Source: Symsagittifera roscoffensis (taxonomy: Eukaryota > Xenacoelomorpha > Acoela > Convolutidae). From it: a DNA stretch of 64,000 nt. Each line of letters starts with the position of its first letter. The stretch's first letter is position 1. The stretch spans positions 44,034,688 to 44,098,687 of the forward strand of contig NC_087069.1 in NCBI RefSeq assembly GCF_963678635.1, given 5' to 3'. Shown here one piece after another: positions 1-14,000 of this stretch. The notes beneath the pieces are model-generated. The model had not been told where the DNA came from, did not search any database, and saw only the letters and a list, made by a program, of their open reading frames with translations. A program made the translations under genes and the position numbers.

Positions 1-3000
1 CTCTATGAATGAGCCACCCCGGACTTAAACTCACAATTCTTTTTTTAAAACTTTTGTATGTCGGGTATATTTGGTAGTATCTGTCATTCCAAAGAGCACA
101 TTCTACTGATTCCCAAACACACATAAACCATAAACAGTCCTTTCACCTTGTGTTTCACGAGATTGAATAAATACAAAATGTGTATGCAATTTGGCATTTA
201 ACTCACAAACAAGTGATTAACCTAAACGAATTTAAAAATATAACAAATTCCGATCACGTTAATACAAAACAAACTGTTTTCTGTCAATGTTGTTCCGATT
301 TTGATTTTGTAGAGTGTGCTAAGAAAAAAACATTAAACTTTAATTAGTCGTAATTGACTACAGTTATCTGCAAAATATGACTAACGAATCAAAAATATTA
401 TTGAAAGTATTTTCCTATTTTTGTTTTCATTTTTTTTCTTTCAGAAATCTTCGAACAGGGAAGCGCTTAATTAAGCTTTGATTTTTTCTTGCTCATTAAA
501 AAAAATTTTCTACGGCCCAGATAAAATCCTTTTTCATGACTTTAATGCCTACTCACTTGACTACACAAATTTGAAAATTTTGGGACACACGGATCACGAC
601 TTGAAGGGCTTCAATATGTTATATCATTCGACTCATACTAATTATAACCAAAGCATCTTTGCAAGAATTTTGGTATTTTACGGGACCTCATTTTCACCGA
701 TACATCTCACATAAAATAGTGTTAGTTTTAGTAAAATACTGATGCTGCATAGTTTTGGCGTTTATACATCACTTGTTCTCAGCTGTATCAAGAGCCAATG
801 CATGTTTCAGTTCTGTATGCGTCAGTAGCGCAGTTTTAAATGCAAATACTTTGGATACTCGAGTCTTCTGGCTTGAATTCCGTAGAGGTTAATTTTTTTT
901 GGCATTTTGTTGTTTGTGGTATCAAACATTGCAGAAAGGGACTGGTAGAAGAGTCATTTCAAAAAATTGTATACATGAACGCGACTGATTGGCCAAAAGT
1001 TTGATTGACAAATCAATTAAAAACAGTATCCAAAAGCATCATCAGGGAGTGGCATCATATTTTACATAAGTGCTACAATTTACAACGCGAGTTGTTGCAA
1101 GTTAGCTTTCGCTCAGTCAAGCATTCGACTCTTGTTACCCTTGCTACGAAAGGGTATTGCATTCGAGTACTAGACTTTTTTTCCCGTAAAAAACTTTGTT
1201 CACATAATGAACCAAATGGTAATCGTTTCAATAGCACCAAGTTTAGTGTCGTGTATGGGAGTTGCATATTAGGTATGGGCTCTGGGTTCTTGTTGAGAAT
1301 TTTTTTCGGTAAAATTTCGGCACTGTAACAGGTCGGCTTTAATTTCGACTAAGTCCTCTTGAATTTAAAAACTTGAACTCAAGACAATTAATTGAGTTTT
1401 TTTCAGTGTTTTTCTCAGTTCAAAAAAGAGAATCGGTTGGAAGTTTTGTTGTTTTTGGTTATTTGATCGGTTTTACTTATTGCATTTTTTTGGTGGTGAT
1501 AAAAAGCTCATCAGTCCTCTTGAGTTTAAACTAAGTCCTCTTATTTAAACTAAGTCCTTTGAATTTAAAAACTTGAACTCAAGACAATTAATTGAGTTTT
1601 TTTCATTGTTTTTCTCAGTTCAAGTAAAACAATCGGTTGGAAGTTTTGTTGTTTTGGTTGTTTGATCGGTTTTACTTATTTCATTTTTCTTGGAGCTGAC
1701 CCAAAACTCATCAGTTTTTGCACATTTTTTGATATGTTTTTTTTAGTTGTATCGATATTTGCTTTTATAGGTTTTTATTGAATTTGAATCCTTTGTTTGA
1801 AGGTAACCATTTCAATTAAAAAAGGAAGACAAAGCAAGCCTGAAATCCTATCTAATCAGAGTTAAATCGATCTAAAGTTTTTGGTAATTATGTTCAAAAC
1901 TGCTGGAGGCATTTGCTGTTTTCCTCTGTCAACTTGAGGTGCTGTCTGCTCTTTTTCCTGATTAACTGGTATAATCCTTGTCGTTTTAACTTGTTGCTTA
2001 AAATTGTTGTATCACCTTGTTATATAGCAGTTTCAATGTGTTAAAACTGTATTGAAATGTTTTTTGGGGTTTTTCGCTGTCAATTAAAAAACTTTCTAGA
2101 TAATTTTGTTTCACTTCCTGATAATATTGATAGATTTTAGATTTCCGGGCCCATAATTTTAAATGGTTCAAAGATACTCATTTTTTAAACCAACATTAGT
2201 TTAATTGCATTTTTATTGATGTTTTGATTACCATTTTCTTTTTTTAAACTTGTTTTCGTCAGAACAGATTTGCTTTGTATCAAGAATTATAAAAGTTTGT
2301 TTTCAGCTCTCTTTCTTATTCCTACATCTTTGCTTGATTTAGGTTCTCCTGAGCATTTTTTTTCCAGCAGGAAGAGTAATTATTAGATTTTGTTAGTAAT
2401 AATTGTTTTGTTATTGTTTTTAAATTTTATAGTTTGTTATGTTAGAAACGTTTTAAGTTTTTTTTCCAGGTGAGATGTATTGTTTGTCTAATTTTATTTG
2501 TTTTGATTCATGCAAAATGATATGAAATTTTCGTCGATAATTGTGCCTTGTCTTATCTAAAAAAAAACAAATTTCGTTTTTTTTTCATCAGTGTGCTTTT
2601 CCAAATAGTTTTTTTGCGTGTATTCTGCATAGCTGGTAAGTTTTAAAAATCGGTTGAAGTCAAGTTGATTTTTTTGCTGATTTATTTTTCAAAAATGAAT
2701 TCCAACATTTTTTAAATTTGAGTTTTTTTCTAGGCATATTTTTTTCCATTGAAAGTGATGCGATGTCACTTTTCCATCCATATGTTACTTTCGCATTGTT
2801 ATTAAACTATTTATTGTGATCAGTTGCACTTTTTTACGTTTAATCCCATTATTGCGCCATCAGTCGTAAAATAACGAAAAAAAAAGTTTTGCAAAAACAG
2901 AAAGTAAAACATGATGATCGGGGTTTTATTGGAAAGAGGCCAACCATTCCCGTTTAATTTCTGGTTGTGGAACGTGTAAGATTTACATCTGGAAGTCAAA

Positions 3001-4858
3001 TGTATGCCCGGTTTTCATCTATATAGCCAGAAAAAAAAGAAAACATGTGGGATTTAAAAATTGAATTTTTGCACAAGTGTGTCGCAATTGGCTAACGTCT
3101 TGGCTGCATATCAATAAAATTGTAACAGATCATTTTTACTGAAAGAAACTGCTCAAAAAAGATTTATTTTTTTTGCTGAAAAAACTAAATTTTTTAATGC
3201 CGAAAAAGACTCGCGCTGTGAATTTAAAAACCAACTCAGTAGAGTTCAGGCTAAAAAGCAAAGTTCTCAAATCAGTTTTTGGCGACGCTAAGAAATCACT
3301 TCACTGCCGTTCAAATCTTAACTTAAAAAGTTCTTGTATTACAGCACATTCGGATAATCACTTGCATTATTTAATTTTCATGTAAAAAAAATAAGAAACT
3401 TAATTTACACTCAAAGACAAAAATCTTCCATTTTCAGTGGGCGGAATCCAAATTCGCATAAGCAAAATTGTCAAGAACCCAGGGAAAACTGTTTTTTTTT
3501 CATTTTTTCCACGTTTCAAAGTTTATAGTTAAATGTGTGATGTTAGGATGAAAAGTAAGAAGAGCTAGTGTATTCAATCTTCATTATGGTGTTAAAATAG
3601 ATTTGTATTATTATAAATTTAAAGTAAAGGATGATCAGAAAATCCTTTGCAAATCTATCGACTAAGTAATAAAAAAAGGCCTCATAATCTGTAAGCTTTC
3701 GATAGTTTGCAAAGCAAGTTTTTGCAACCAAGTTAAAGCTTTGTTAAGAATTTAAACCTGAGTCATTCAAAAAAAGTGGCGAAAAAAAAGTTGTTGTAAA
3801 AATTACGTGTTTTGTGCTATATTTGGTATAAGAAATTACAAATTGTGTCATTTTATTTAATAAAAATTGAAAATGAGCAGACAATCTCTTTCATTTCGTG
3901 TTTTTCTTCTGAACCTGAAAAAAGATGGTTTTCCAGCAAACATGTTGTCAACGAGTAATTTCCAAATTTTCCTTGAAACGCAATTTATACAATCTAGATT
4001 TGTTTTTTCATTTCTGTTTTTTCATGATTTTGTTTGTTATTACACAATTTCTTTTTCTTCGTTCCCTTTTGTTAGGATTAGCAATTCCAAGTTCTGATAT
4101 TAATAATTTTTTCTATAATACCTCAATTGGAAAATAAGGATACACTGTGAACACAGATGTATTTATTTTTTAAAGATATCCTTGAAAACCTTATTATTTT
4201 TCGAGCTATTCACATAATTCACTCAATTTTAAAAAAAGATTTCTAATTAAAGCCTTGATTTTAGGGGTAATGTATTGGACGGTTTTCTTTTACAACTTGC
4301 ACTGCTTCATGATTTTTATAAACTTCAAATTAAAAAAAATCAATTTTTTTGTGTTGTTTAACCCGTTTCCTGTAGCTTGAAACTGGTACAAAATGGAAGT
4401 TGTAATTGAAAAAATTAATAATTAAGTTTGAAAAGCAAAATTGACAAATGAAAATCAAATATAAGAACCGAGAGGGAATTGGTTTTGAACTTTTTAATTA
4501 TATAATTCAATTCCAAACTGAAAATAATTCCAAAAAAGCGCACTTACAAATTGACATTTTCAAGTTTTAATTTTCTTTTAAAAAAATATACGGAAAAAGA
4601 AATCAATTTATCATTAAAATATTGATAACCAAATTTAGAAAACAAAACAACAGGAGAAAATCAAACAAAAGAACTAACAAAGAATTGGTTTTAACTTAAT
4701 TTTTTATCATAAATCAAATATATATATGAAATATTTCTTAAAATTATAGCATTTGTGATAATTCAATTTTGTAATTCACCGCATACAAGAAATTGCATCA
4801 ATTTTTACAGACTTCCTTATATGTTGTGTAAAACGAGGAGCACTTTCATTTATTGTAA
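1..4858. other. Upstream intergenic region of gene A
   Basis: AT-rich DNA with long T and A runs and no convincing gene. The best open frame (1005-1328, + strand) starts at TTG, overlaps an equally plausible minus-strand frame (1073-1267) and matches nothing I recognise. A 200-bp direct duplication lies at 1351-1715. The stretch just upstream of the gene A start shares only scattered similarity with the equivalent stretch upstream of gene B, for example a CCGCATA motif near 4780 and near 41237. I cannot place a promoter with confidence. Confidence 0.5.
1351..1715. repeat. Direct tandem duplication, 200-bp period
   Basis: The stretch from 1361 (GAATTTAAAAACTTGAACTC) recurs at 1561, exactly 200 bp later. 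Similarity continues through the AATCGGTTGGAAG and GATCGGTTTTACTTATT segments of both copies, ending near 1515 and 1715. At the junction (1510-1560) a short TAAGTCCT motif is repeated three times, which may have seeded the duplication. It is non-coding. Confidence 0.8.
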
Positions 4859-5072
4859 ATGAAGCTCATTGAAATTATTTTGTTTTCACTTTTTTTAATA
4901 CTTTTGGGATTCAAAATAAGGGAAATCAATTCAATAACTAATCGTATAGGTAGTTATCAATTATCCGAGAGCACTGCAGTTTTAGCAAGCATATTTGACC
5001 CACCAAGCTACCGATCGTCGAAACTAAAATGTCTTCTGACATGTTTGAGAACAAGGCAATGTAATTCAGCAG
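4859..5072 (+). CDS. Gene A exon 1: leader and first part of Cys-rich module
   Basis: The start is ATG at 4859; the paralogue begins at the same codon and no earlier in-frame ATG is shared. It encodes a leader (MKLIEIILFSLFLILL) followed by a segment with Cys at 58, 62 and 68. The exon ends before GTAAGT at 5073, phase 1. Its 214-nt length equals that of gene B exon 1. The open frame runs on to 5170, but the paralogue shows no protein similarity beyond the donor. Confidence 0.8.
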
Positions 5073-8000
5073 GTAAGTCATGCGCGTGTGAGGATTGTAG
5101 CAGAATGGAACTTGCTCTGGGTTTATGCAGCTTTTTCAAAAAAAAAATCAGGATAGAACAATCTTTTTAAAACTGTCTTTTTTAAGTCCTTTCTGACTTT
5201 ATCATCCATTTTTCGTGACACTATTTTATGAACGTTGGTAAGATCCTTCATATAATTGTCAGTCGAGGACAAATTTGAACGCTAAATTAGGGTTTTACAG
5301 TCCTAATTTAGCGTTCAATTGTGTTTTTCCAGGTCTGGCAAGCACAAATCTAATTTACTCACGTTTCTCAGCGGCTCGACAAAATTCAGTTTTATTTTAA
5401 AACCTAGTTTTGTCCAGTATTGTGCGCCGCAGGCAAAACAAAACTTAAAAAAGCCAAAAAAAAAGCTTTGAAGCCTTTTTTGGTAAGTTTTGACCAAACT
5501 ATTGTTTTTTCGGCGCGTGCTCCTCCCTTAAAAATTGTTTTCACTGGCACCGTAGGCGCCTTTACAATTATTTCAAGGTCATACAGCCAAAATTGAATAA
5601 AAATAGTGCCAAAAGGGGGACAATTTGGGTAGTCGGGGGTTCGAAAACCTGAGGGGGGGGGGGGGCTTCCCAAATCCGCTACTGCCTTCAGCACAAGGTT
5701 TTCTGCTTCTCTTCAACTAGATTTTTTTTGATTAATTTCAGGCATTATAATTTTAAAAATAAGATAAGATTTCAAGTAGATACAGAGAAATTGAATAAAA
5801 GTGATATCAACTTCCGTTCAGAAATTGTATTTTCTTGGTAGCTGAAAAATAATTTTATTTAGTCGTTTCGCAACTTTTTTTTGCGCACAAAGGAAAAAAA
5901 TCACTATGAGAGTGCCAACAGGCCCGAGGATAATGAATACGTTTTCCGAGTGCGTGGAAAAACGGTTGCGAAGAAACTTTTTTCTCGTTTCAAAACATAA
6001 GTTCAAACTACCTCTACAGCTCACTTGCAAGCGTGCATGTAATTATTTTCGAGCCAATTGAACGCCCGCTGTATATTGACTAGTTTTGTTCATACAACAA
6101 ATTTTACGTACTGATCTTTTCATGAACAGCGCAAGAACGCTTGCAAGTTGATTAACAATCATCTCACGTGTGGGATGTATGTTCTTTTTAACAACTTGAG
6201 ATATCATCTTCTTCTATATTCTTCTTTTAGCGACTGATACATCAAATAAAATCATGAAACCATTTATATAAATGAAAGTATTGGTTAAAATGTTATTGGG
6301 ATTAAAAAGAAAATGGATAAATACTGCAAGTTCGGTATAATAAAGACGCTAAAACGCGTCATTCGTTACATTTCGCTTTGCTCATAATATTCATCACATT
6401 TGCTCTGCTCCTTCTGTTTTTCAGCTGTCTTTCTGTGTATATAGTTAATCCTAGTCTGTACCCTATCGCAATGTACTTACACTCATCCATGCATACAAAT
6501 TTTCAATATAGCATTGACGTAGTCTTCATTTGCTTTTTTTAACTTGATCTCTAAAGAAAAATCAATTCAACTACAGACAAAAAAGTGTCAAAAAAACTTA
6601 AAAAATAGAAATGGCTGTAAACATAGATGATACAATTTTTAGTGAGGAGATTTCTTTAAACACGTTACAAAACATATTTGTCAAGTTTTTGATGGAGTAA
6701 AAGTTAAAAAAAGATGGTACTTTTGCAGCATAGTACTTTTAGAACAAAAAAAAAACAAATTGAGTCGCAAGCACAAAAATCAAACAAAAGTTCTACAAAA
6801 AAACAAGTTATTACAACAAAAATTTTTTTTTAAATGGATGACAATTTAATGTTCAAGAATTTAGGAATTTTTTTATACCAATGAATTGAAATAAAAATTT
6901 AACTTTTTTCTTAAGAAATTTCAAAAAAAGGAAAGTTAAAAAAGTATTTAGAACTATATAACTAAATTGATTTTTACAAAAAAAAATCAAGCTGTAGTAC
7001 TTTTCGCTAAAATGAAGAATGACATCTAGAATAATACAGCTATTTTATCATTGGAAAGGCAATTACTAACTGAGTTTTGAATAACATTTAATTTCACTGC
7101 TCGACAGAGTTTGAAAACATGTCTAAGCGGTACCCTATAGGAAAAACAGCACCTCTTCTTTATTTAATTTTGATTATAAACCTTTTTGTGGGATTTTTTA
7201 AAGTAATTTTTTTTAAGAAATACATCTCTAACTCCAAGAAAAGATTATTGAAGAAGTATTTGAGATTTTTTGTTTTCAATCTAACAGTTAGAATGAAATG
7301 AAAACAAAAACGATCTTATCAAGGGAAATGGATCTCAACTCACATGATTTATACATGATTTAAATGCATAAAACAAGGAAAAATTTAAAGCACTAATTAA
7401 GCAGTAATCTTGTACAGTACTCAGTACAATTTGTTTGTTGATGTGAGTACTGCCTAAGTAGTGCTTTAAATTTTTCCTTGTTTTATGCATTTAAATCATC
7501 TAGGAATTTTGTTGACTTGAGATCCATTTCCTTTGATAAGATCCTTTTTGTTTTCATTTCATTCTAACTGTTAGCTTGAAATTAAAAAATCTCAAATACT
7601 TCATCATTAATCTTTTCTTGGAGTTAGAGATGCATTTCTTAAAGAAAATTACTTTAAAAAATCCCACAAAAAGGTTTATAATCAAAATTAAATAAAGAAG
7701 AGCTGCTGTTTTTCCTATAGGGTACCGCTTAGACAAGTTTTAAAAATTTCTTATGAAAAAAAAATACTTACAAAAATTTGAAAGCCCTTGAATAATAAGT
7801 GTCAAAACAAAAACAAGGAAAAAGAGAGAAAAAATTCAAAATGAGTATTTATTCAAAGTTTCATCATGATTTAGCAAACAAACTAAAATTCACAACTTCC
7901 TAATTGGAAAAAGCAACTAATTTTTTGGAAATAAAAATTAGAAGCAATTGATCAATTTTTTTTGTCTTTCACTAGTATATCAAAACCTGTGAATTTCAAC

Positions 8001-11000
8001 AATCGCTAATTGATTAGACTGGCTTTCCGATAAACAGAAAAGAAGAGTCAAAAGTCCACTCTGAAAGAAAAGTCAATAATCTGAAAAAAAGTTTTGATTT
8101 GAAAGAATTTTTAAATTTTCGATAAATTTGTTTTGATCGCAGGCGATGTGATGCCAGGTGATGAGAATGAAGTTTAAAAATTGTTTCATCTGCTCGAAGT
8201 CACAAACAAAAAATTGAAAAAAGACAAATGATGGAGCATTACCACTTCAAAAAGAAACCTCAAGAAATTAATTATCCAATAAATCCCGTGGAAGAAAATC
8301 TTAAAACCACAAGATAGCACTTTGTTAACAATCAATTTTAGGAAACACGTTACCAAAATTGCATGAAATCGAATATTTTGAAAGTGAGTTTGTTTCGATT
8401 GAAAAATTCAAAAGAGAGCTACTTAAAAGCAAACTCTTTTCTTCAGATCCTATATCATATTTCATAAGGCATTACCTACTATTGTTGAACTGTCTCAAGG
8501 ATGTAACATCAATGAGTGATCATAACTTTGTTTTCAGTAAAGCTGAGAAATTGATTTTTTCTTCGGAAGCTAGTTGATTAAGGTAAAATAATTTTTTTAT
8601 AAAGACTGATGCAAATAAACTCGAAAAAATTGATAAATAAGTGAAAAAAATTGTGACTGTAAATTTTTTTAAATATGATAATATCGTACATCATTGTACT
8701 TTACTATTTTGTATTTAATGAAGCAACACAGAATTTTCTTATTAACTCAACATCTCTTAATTATGAATTGAATCTAACTCAAGTTTTAACTCATGGTTTT
8801 GATTGTTTTTAATTTAAATTCTCAAGACCTTGGATATTATTATTCAGACGAAATAGTAATTGCACTTCCTATACAAAACTTTTTATTGAATCAAACATAC
8901 TTGTCGTACAAGATAAAATTAAAGAAAGAATAGTTTTTATTAATCGTCAATGAAATTCTATTAACTGTATAATACTCATTTAATTCCGGCTGCAAAATTT
9001 GTGAAGAACTTAGAAGCAAGTGAAGTGGTATAATAGAAAAAAGCAGTCTGGATGGTCTGTTAAGAGATAAACGCAAACAAAATTGTTAATTCGTAAAGAC
9101 ACAATCTATGATTTGGAACGTTACTCATATTACTAAACTAATTTGATTTTCGAAAGCGAAGATAATCATAAAATACTTGTGAAAGGCTTCTTACCCAAAA
9201 AAATTTGTCAATCAGAAATCTCATCCTTCTTAAAACAAACCAAAACAAAGCCAACATCAATCCAAGATCAACCCAAAACAACCAGGATTAACCAGAGATT
9301 AAATGCACTATGAGTGAAATATTTCGTCTGTTTTGATGAAAAAGCACTGCCAAAATAATTTCAAATATTTTGTAATATTGAAATCGAGAAAGATTTAACT
9401 GAAAAAAACTTTGAAAGTCTATCAGAAAATGGAAATCAAATAAATACAGTTAGTCAGAAAATTCAATTTGTTTTTTGGAGAAAGTATAATTTATCTTCCG
9501 ATTGGAAGTGCATATACAGATGTTGATCCAACAGTTAGCAGGGATAATTACACTGAATTAATTAAGGCTAAGGAATGAAGATAAAATAACAAAATCCTTG
9601 CTTTTCTACTGAGTGAGGTTATGTTACACCATCATCAGTGGAAAAAAAATTTAAAAACTAAGGGATTCGGTCGATTCTCAACAATATCGAAAAAGATTAC
9701 ATAATTTGGTCGTGAACATTAACAAATTTCTGTAAAGACTCAAGTAAGTTGGCTATGTAGTTATCACCATATCAAATTTAGTTATCACCATATCAAATTA
9801 ACCATATCAAATTTAGATATCATAAAATCTAAGATACTAAAATGATTGCACTAAAAGCCAAGACTATTAAAATTTTGAATACATACAAAGCCAAGTCAGG
9901 AAATGCAAAATCAGTCTACTTAAATATGAAACAGAGTTGTAACACATATTTCAAATGATGAACGAAAGATAGTCTGTACAAAAATGACATTAAAAAGATT
10001 CTTGACTAAAAATCACTTTGAAGTTACCAGCACACCTTCTATTAGAATTATATAGTGTAACAGTCAAAAACAATAAAAAACAAAGGCATATTTGGGTGAA
10101 AGAACAGTAAGAACCCTGAGTGAAAACTGAGTAACAAAAAGTAGTATGTGAAATGGTAAATCTCACATTTAGGGACCACCAGGTGGTTTCTTGTTGAAGA
10201 GTCTATAACATGTTTATTAAGATTACAGGAAGACAGTTTTTTGTATTTGATGCTTAATAAAATATTTTTAGTTACGCAGTTCTCTAGATAAATTTTGAAT
10301 GAAAAATTTGCAATAGTATGTGACTTGACTTGATAAATCTTTTTGATGACTCTCCATTTGCATTTTTATGTTTCTTTGTCAAATTTTGATGTTTTGTTTT
10401 TCACAAACTTAACCATTTTGCAACAAAAACATATGCTCGAGTAGACTATATTGAAAGTTATTGAAGAAAACATTAATTTACGAATTTCATTTTATGTCAT
10501 CAACTGCGTAGATCCAGTCAATCAAATTCTTTTTTTTTACAAAACGATTTTGATTGATATACTACTTTTATTATTAAAAAGGAAAATTATTTATATTTCA
10601 AACGATTTTGAAGCACCAATATGAGATCTATGGGTTCTTGAAATTTTTGGTGGAACTAGTCAAACAGAGGTTCTTTAGTCAAAATTTACAACCATATCAT
10701 GTACAGGGCCACCTAGTTGCTGTCCAGTTGCTGTGTATTGCAATTTTACTAAATCATCATGCCCAGAACATAGCTTTAGAGATTATACCATAAAAAAGAT
10801 TTTGTCATTTTTACAAAGCATTTGATTATTTTAATTATGTTGGGAAATACTCTTGGAGATTATTTTTGATATTTTGATGGGAGTCAATGGCTTACCAATT
10901 TAACTGAAACAAGACAAAAAAGTATGATGGTTGTTATTATTCTAAAAATATTTTTAAAAAATCCGGAAAAAAATGACAAAACTGAATTTTTCTCAGATTT

Positions 11001-14000
11001 AAGTTTCGTTGAGGAAGTTTTAACTGCTGATAATTTTTCTGGAAGATCTCACATCCAATCTTGAAGAATGTAGTCTAACGGAATTTAATATTTCAAGTGT
11101 TGAAAAAACAGTTTTGAGTTTTGTTCTTAACAAATTGCTAGAACCGATAGTACTCTAACTGAATTTGATGTTAAAAAAAAATCAAAAATAGCTTCAATTT
11201 TGACCATACAAAAAAAAGTATAAAATTTTTTAAGATCAAAAATTAAGTTAACTTATAAATAGTTCTGATATCAAGTTCAGTTAGAAGAAGTTCTTAAAGA
11301 TTGGATGACATATTTTCCAGAAATGTAATCAGCGGTGAAAATTGAGAAATGGACAGGTTCTCAATCGAAATCAAATCTGAGAACATTAGAATTTTTTTAG
11401 TTTTTTCTGAAACAAACTATTCTTTTAGACCAATCACCACATTCGTAATTTTTTTCCTGTTTTAGTTAATTTGGCAATCAATTGAATTCCATCAAACCAC
11501 TCAAAGAGGTCTTCAAAGCTATTTTCGCAACAAAAGTACAAGATTTCGATGCTTACTAAAAATTGCAAATATTTGTTTTTATGATATTCTTTCAAAACCC
11601 ATATTTTGGACCTGATGACAGAGTAAAATTAAATTTACCTCAATTGGAATAGCAACTAGATACACCTGTACCACTTGTTGGTGTTGTAAAGTTTGATTAA
11701 CAAAACTCTGGTTCAACGAAAATAATTCCTCCGAAATTGTCGAGAATTCATAGATCTAATGTTGATGCTTCAAGCTATTTTTTGTCTTGCTTCTTTGATT
11801 AAAAAAAAGCATTATATCAAACAAATAAATTTCTTATCAATTTTAATTCCACGCAAATGTTGACCTAAATTCGATTGAAATATTGACTTTTTTATGAAAG
11901 AAGAATAAATTTTTTTTAGTAAACAGTTTTGAATCAGCAATATGAAATATATGGGCTCTTAAAAATTTGGTGGAATGATTGTTGAACCAGAATTTCTTGA
12001 ATCAAATTTCACAACACCAAATTTGGTACAGTTCCATCTAAATGCTAACCCGGTTGGTGTGTATTACAATTATACTGAAGCATGCCCAACAAATGGGCTT
12101 GGAGAGTATACCATAGAAACAAGATATTTGTCAATTAAGTGAGCATTTAGTTCTTTTACTTTGGTTAGAAAACTAAATTGGAGACTTGTTTTTGGATAGT
12201 TTAACGGAAATCAATAGATTGCCAATTTAGTTGAAACAGGACAAAAAAATGAATGGTTGTGACCGGTCGGCAACTAGAATTTATTTGAGAAAAAAAGGAA
12301 ATTATAATTTTCTCAGTTTTAAGTACGATTGAGAACATGTATGGATAGAAAAAGTTTTTCACTGTTCATGACATTTCTGGAAGATCCCATATCTATCTTC
12401 AAAGAAGTGATCTAAATTTGCAAAAACCTTCAATTTTGATCTCAAATGTTTTGGTTATTTTTAAATCAAAATTCAAGTAATTTTTCGAATAGTTTTGAAA
12501 TCAATTTCAGTTAGACCACGTTCTTCAAGATTGGATGTGGGATCTTCCAGAAAGATAATTAGCAGTGAAAATTTCTTTCTATCCATCTAAATGCCCAACC
12601 CAATTTAAATCTGAAAAAACTATTATCTTACTATGCTTTTCTGAAATAAATTAAAGTTTCAGACCAATCGCAATCATTCAAATTTTTTGTCATGTTTCAG
12701 TTTAATTGGCAATCCAATAAATTCCATCAACTTATCCAAAAAAGTCTCCAAAACTGTTTTTTAACGAAAGCAAAAGAGTTAAAGGCTCACTAAAAAAAAC
12801 AAGTATCTTGCTTTTACGGTATACTCTCCAATCCCATATTTTGGGTTTGATTATTCAGTAAAATTGTAAAACACAGCAACCGCAAAGCAACTAGATAGAC
12901 CTGTTGGTGTTTTAAAGTATGATTAACGAGTTTCTAGTCCACCAAATAATTCAAGACGTTATCAATCTCTAATTGGAGCTTCAAAATTGTTTGGAAAACT
13001 TAATTTTTCTTCCTTTTTTCATAATAACAACATTACATCAGTAAACGTTTTCTGCAATTATCAAAAACTCCTTTTTTTGTTCTTTTTTTGGATGTACGCA
13101 AATGTTGACCGAATATGAAGTCGTAAAAAGTTTTCTTCAATAACTTTCAATATAGTATGCTCGAGCATATGTTTTTGTTGCAAGAATGGTTAAGTTTGTG
13201 AGAAACAAAACACCAAAAGTGGAAAAAGAAAGCCCGAAACTGGAGAGTAAAAAAAACAGATTTCTTAATGTACATACTATTGCAAACTTTTCATTCAAAC
13301 TTCATCTAGAGAACTGTGTTACCAAAACTGTTTCTTTAAACATCAAATACAAAAAAAAACATTGAGAACCGCATTGAACAGAACTATTTCTCGTGATCCT
13401 AATAAATAGCTTATAGACTCTTCAACAAGAAATCACCCGGTGGTCTCTACATTCAATCAAAATAGTAAATCGCACTGATTTTCGCATAAAATTCAGTCCA
13501 ATGAGTTGCCTCCCTTTTTTTCATCATCTAGATTTACTATTTCACATAATATTTTTTTATACTCAATTTCCACTCATGGTTTTTACTGTTCTTTCAACCA
13601 AATATGCCATTATTTTTTTGTATATGTCCGTTACACTATATGATTCTAATAGAAGGTGTGCTGGCAACTACAATGTGATTAGTAGTCTAGCGTTTTTTTA
13701 ATGTCCTTTTTGTAAAGACTCCTTCGTTTATCATTTGAAGTAGGTGTTACAACTCTGTTTCATATTCAAGTAGACTGATTATTCATTTGCTGGGTTGGCT
13801 TTGTATGTGCTCATTGTTTTATTATTTTGGCTTTTCTGTAATCATTTTGGTATCTTGTATTTTATGATATCCAAATTTGATATGGCTATTTTAAACTTTA
13901 ACTTTGCTTAGAAGTTCCTCTATAACAATGTGTTTTTATTTCTATTATGGACAAAAATTCACCAACATATTCGGCGCATGATATTTCCTGATGCATCTAA

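Noticed and set aside
1005..1328. 107-codon open frame
   Set aside because: It begins with TTG, has a competing antisense frame, no domain, no splice evidence and no paralogue. It is within what chance gives in 64 kb.
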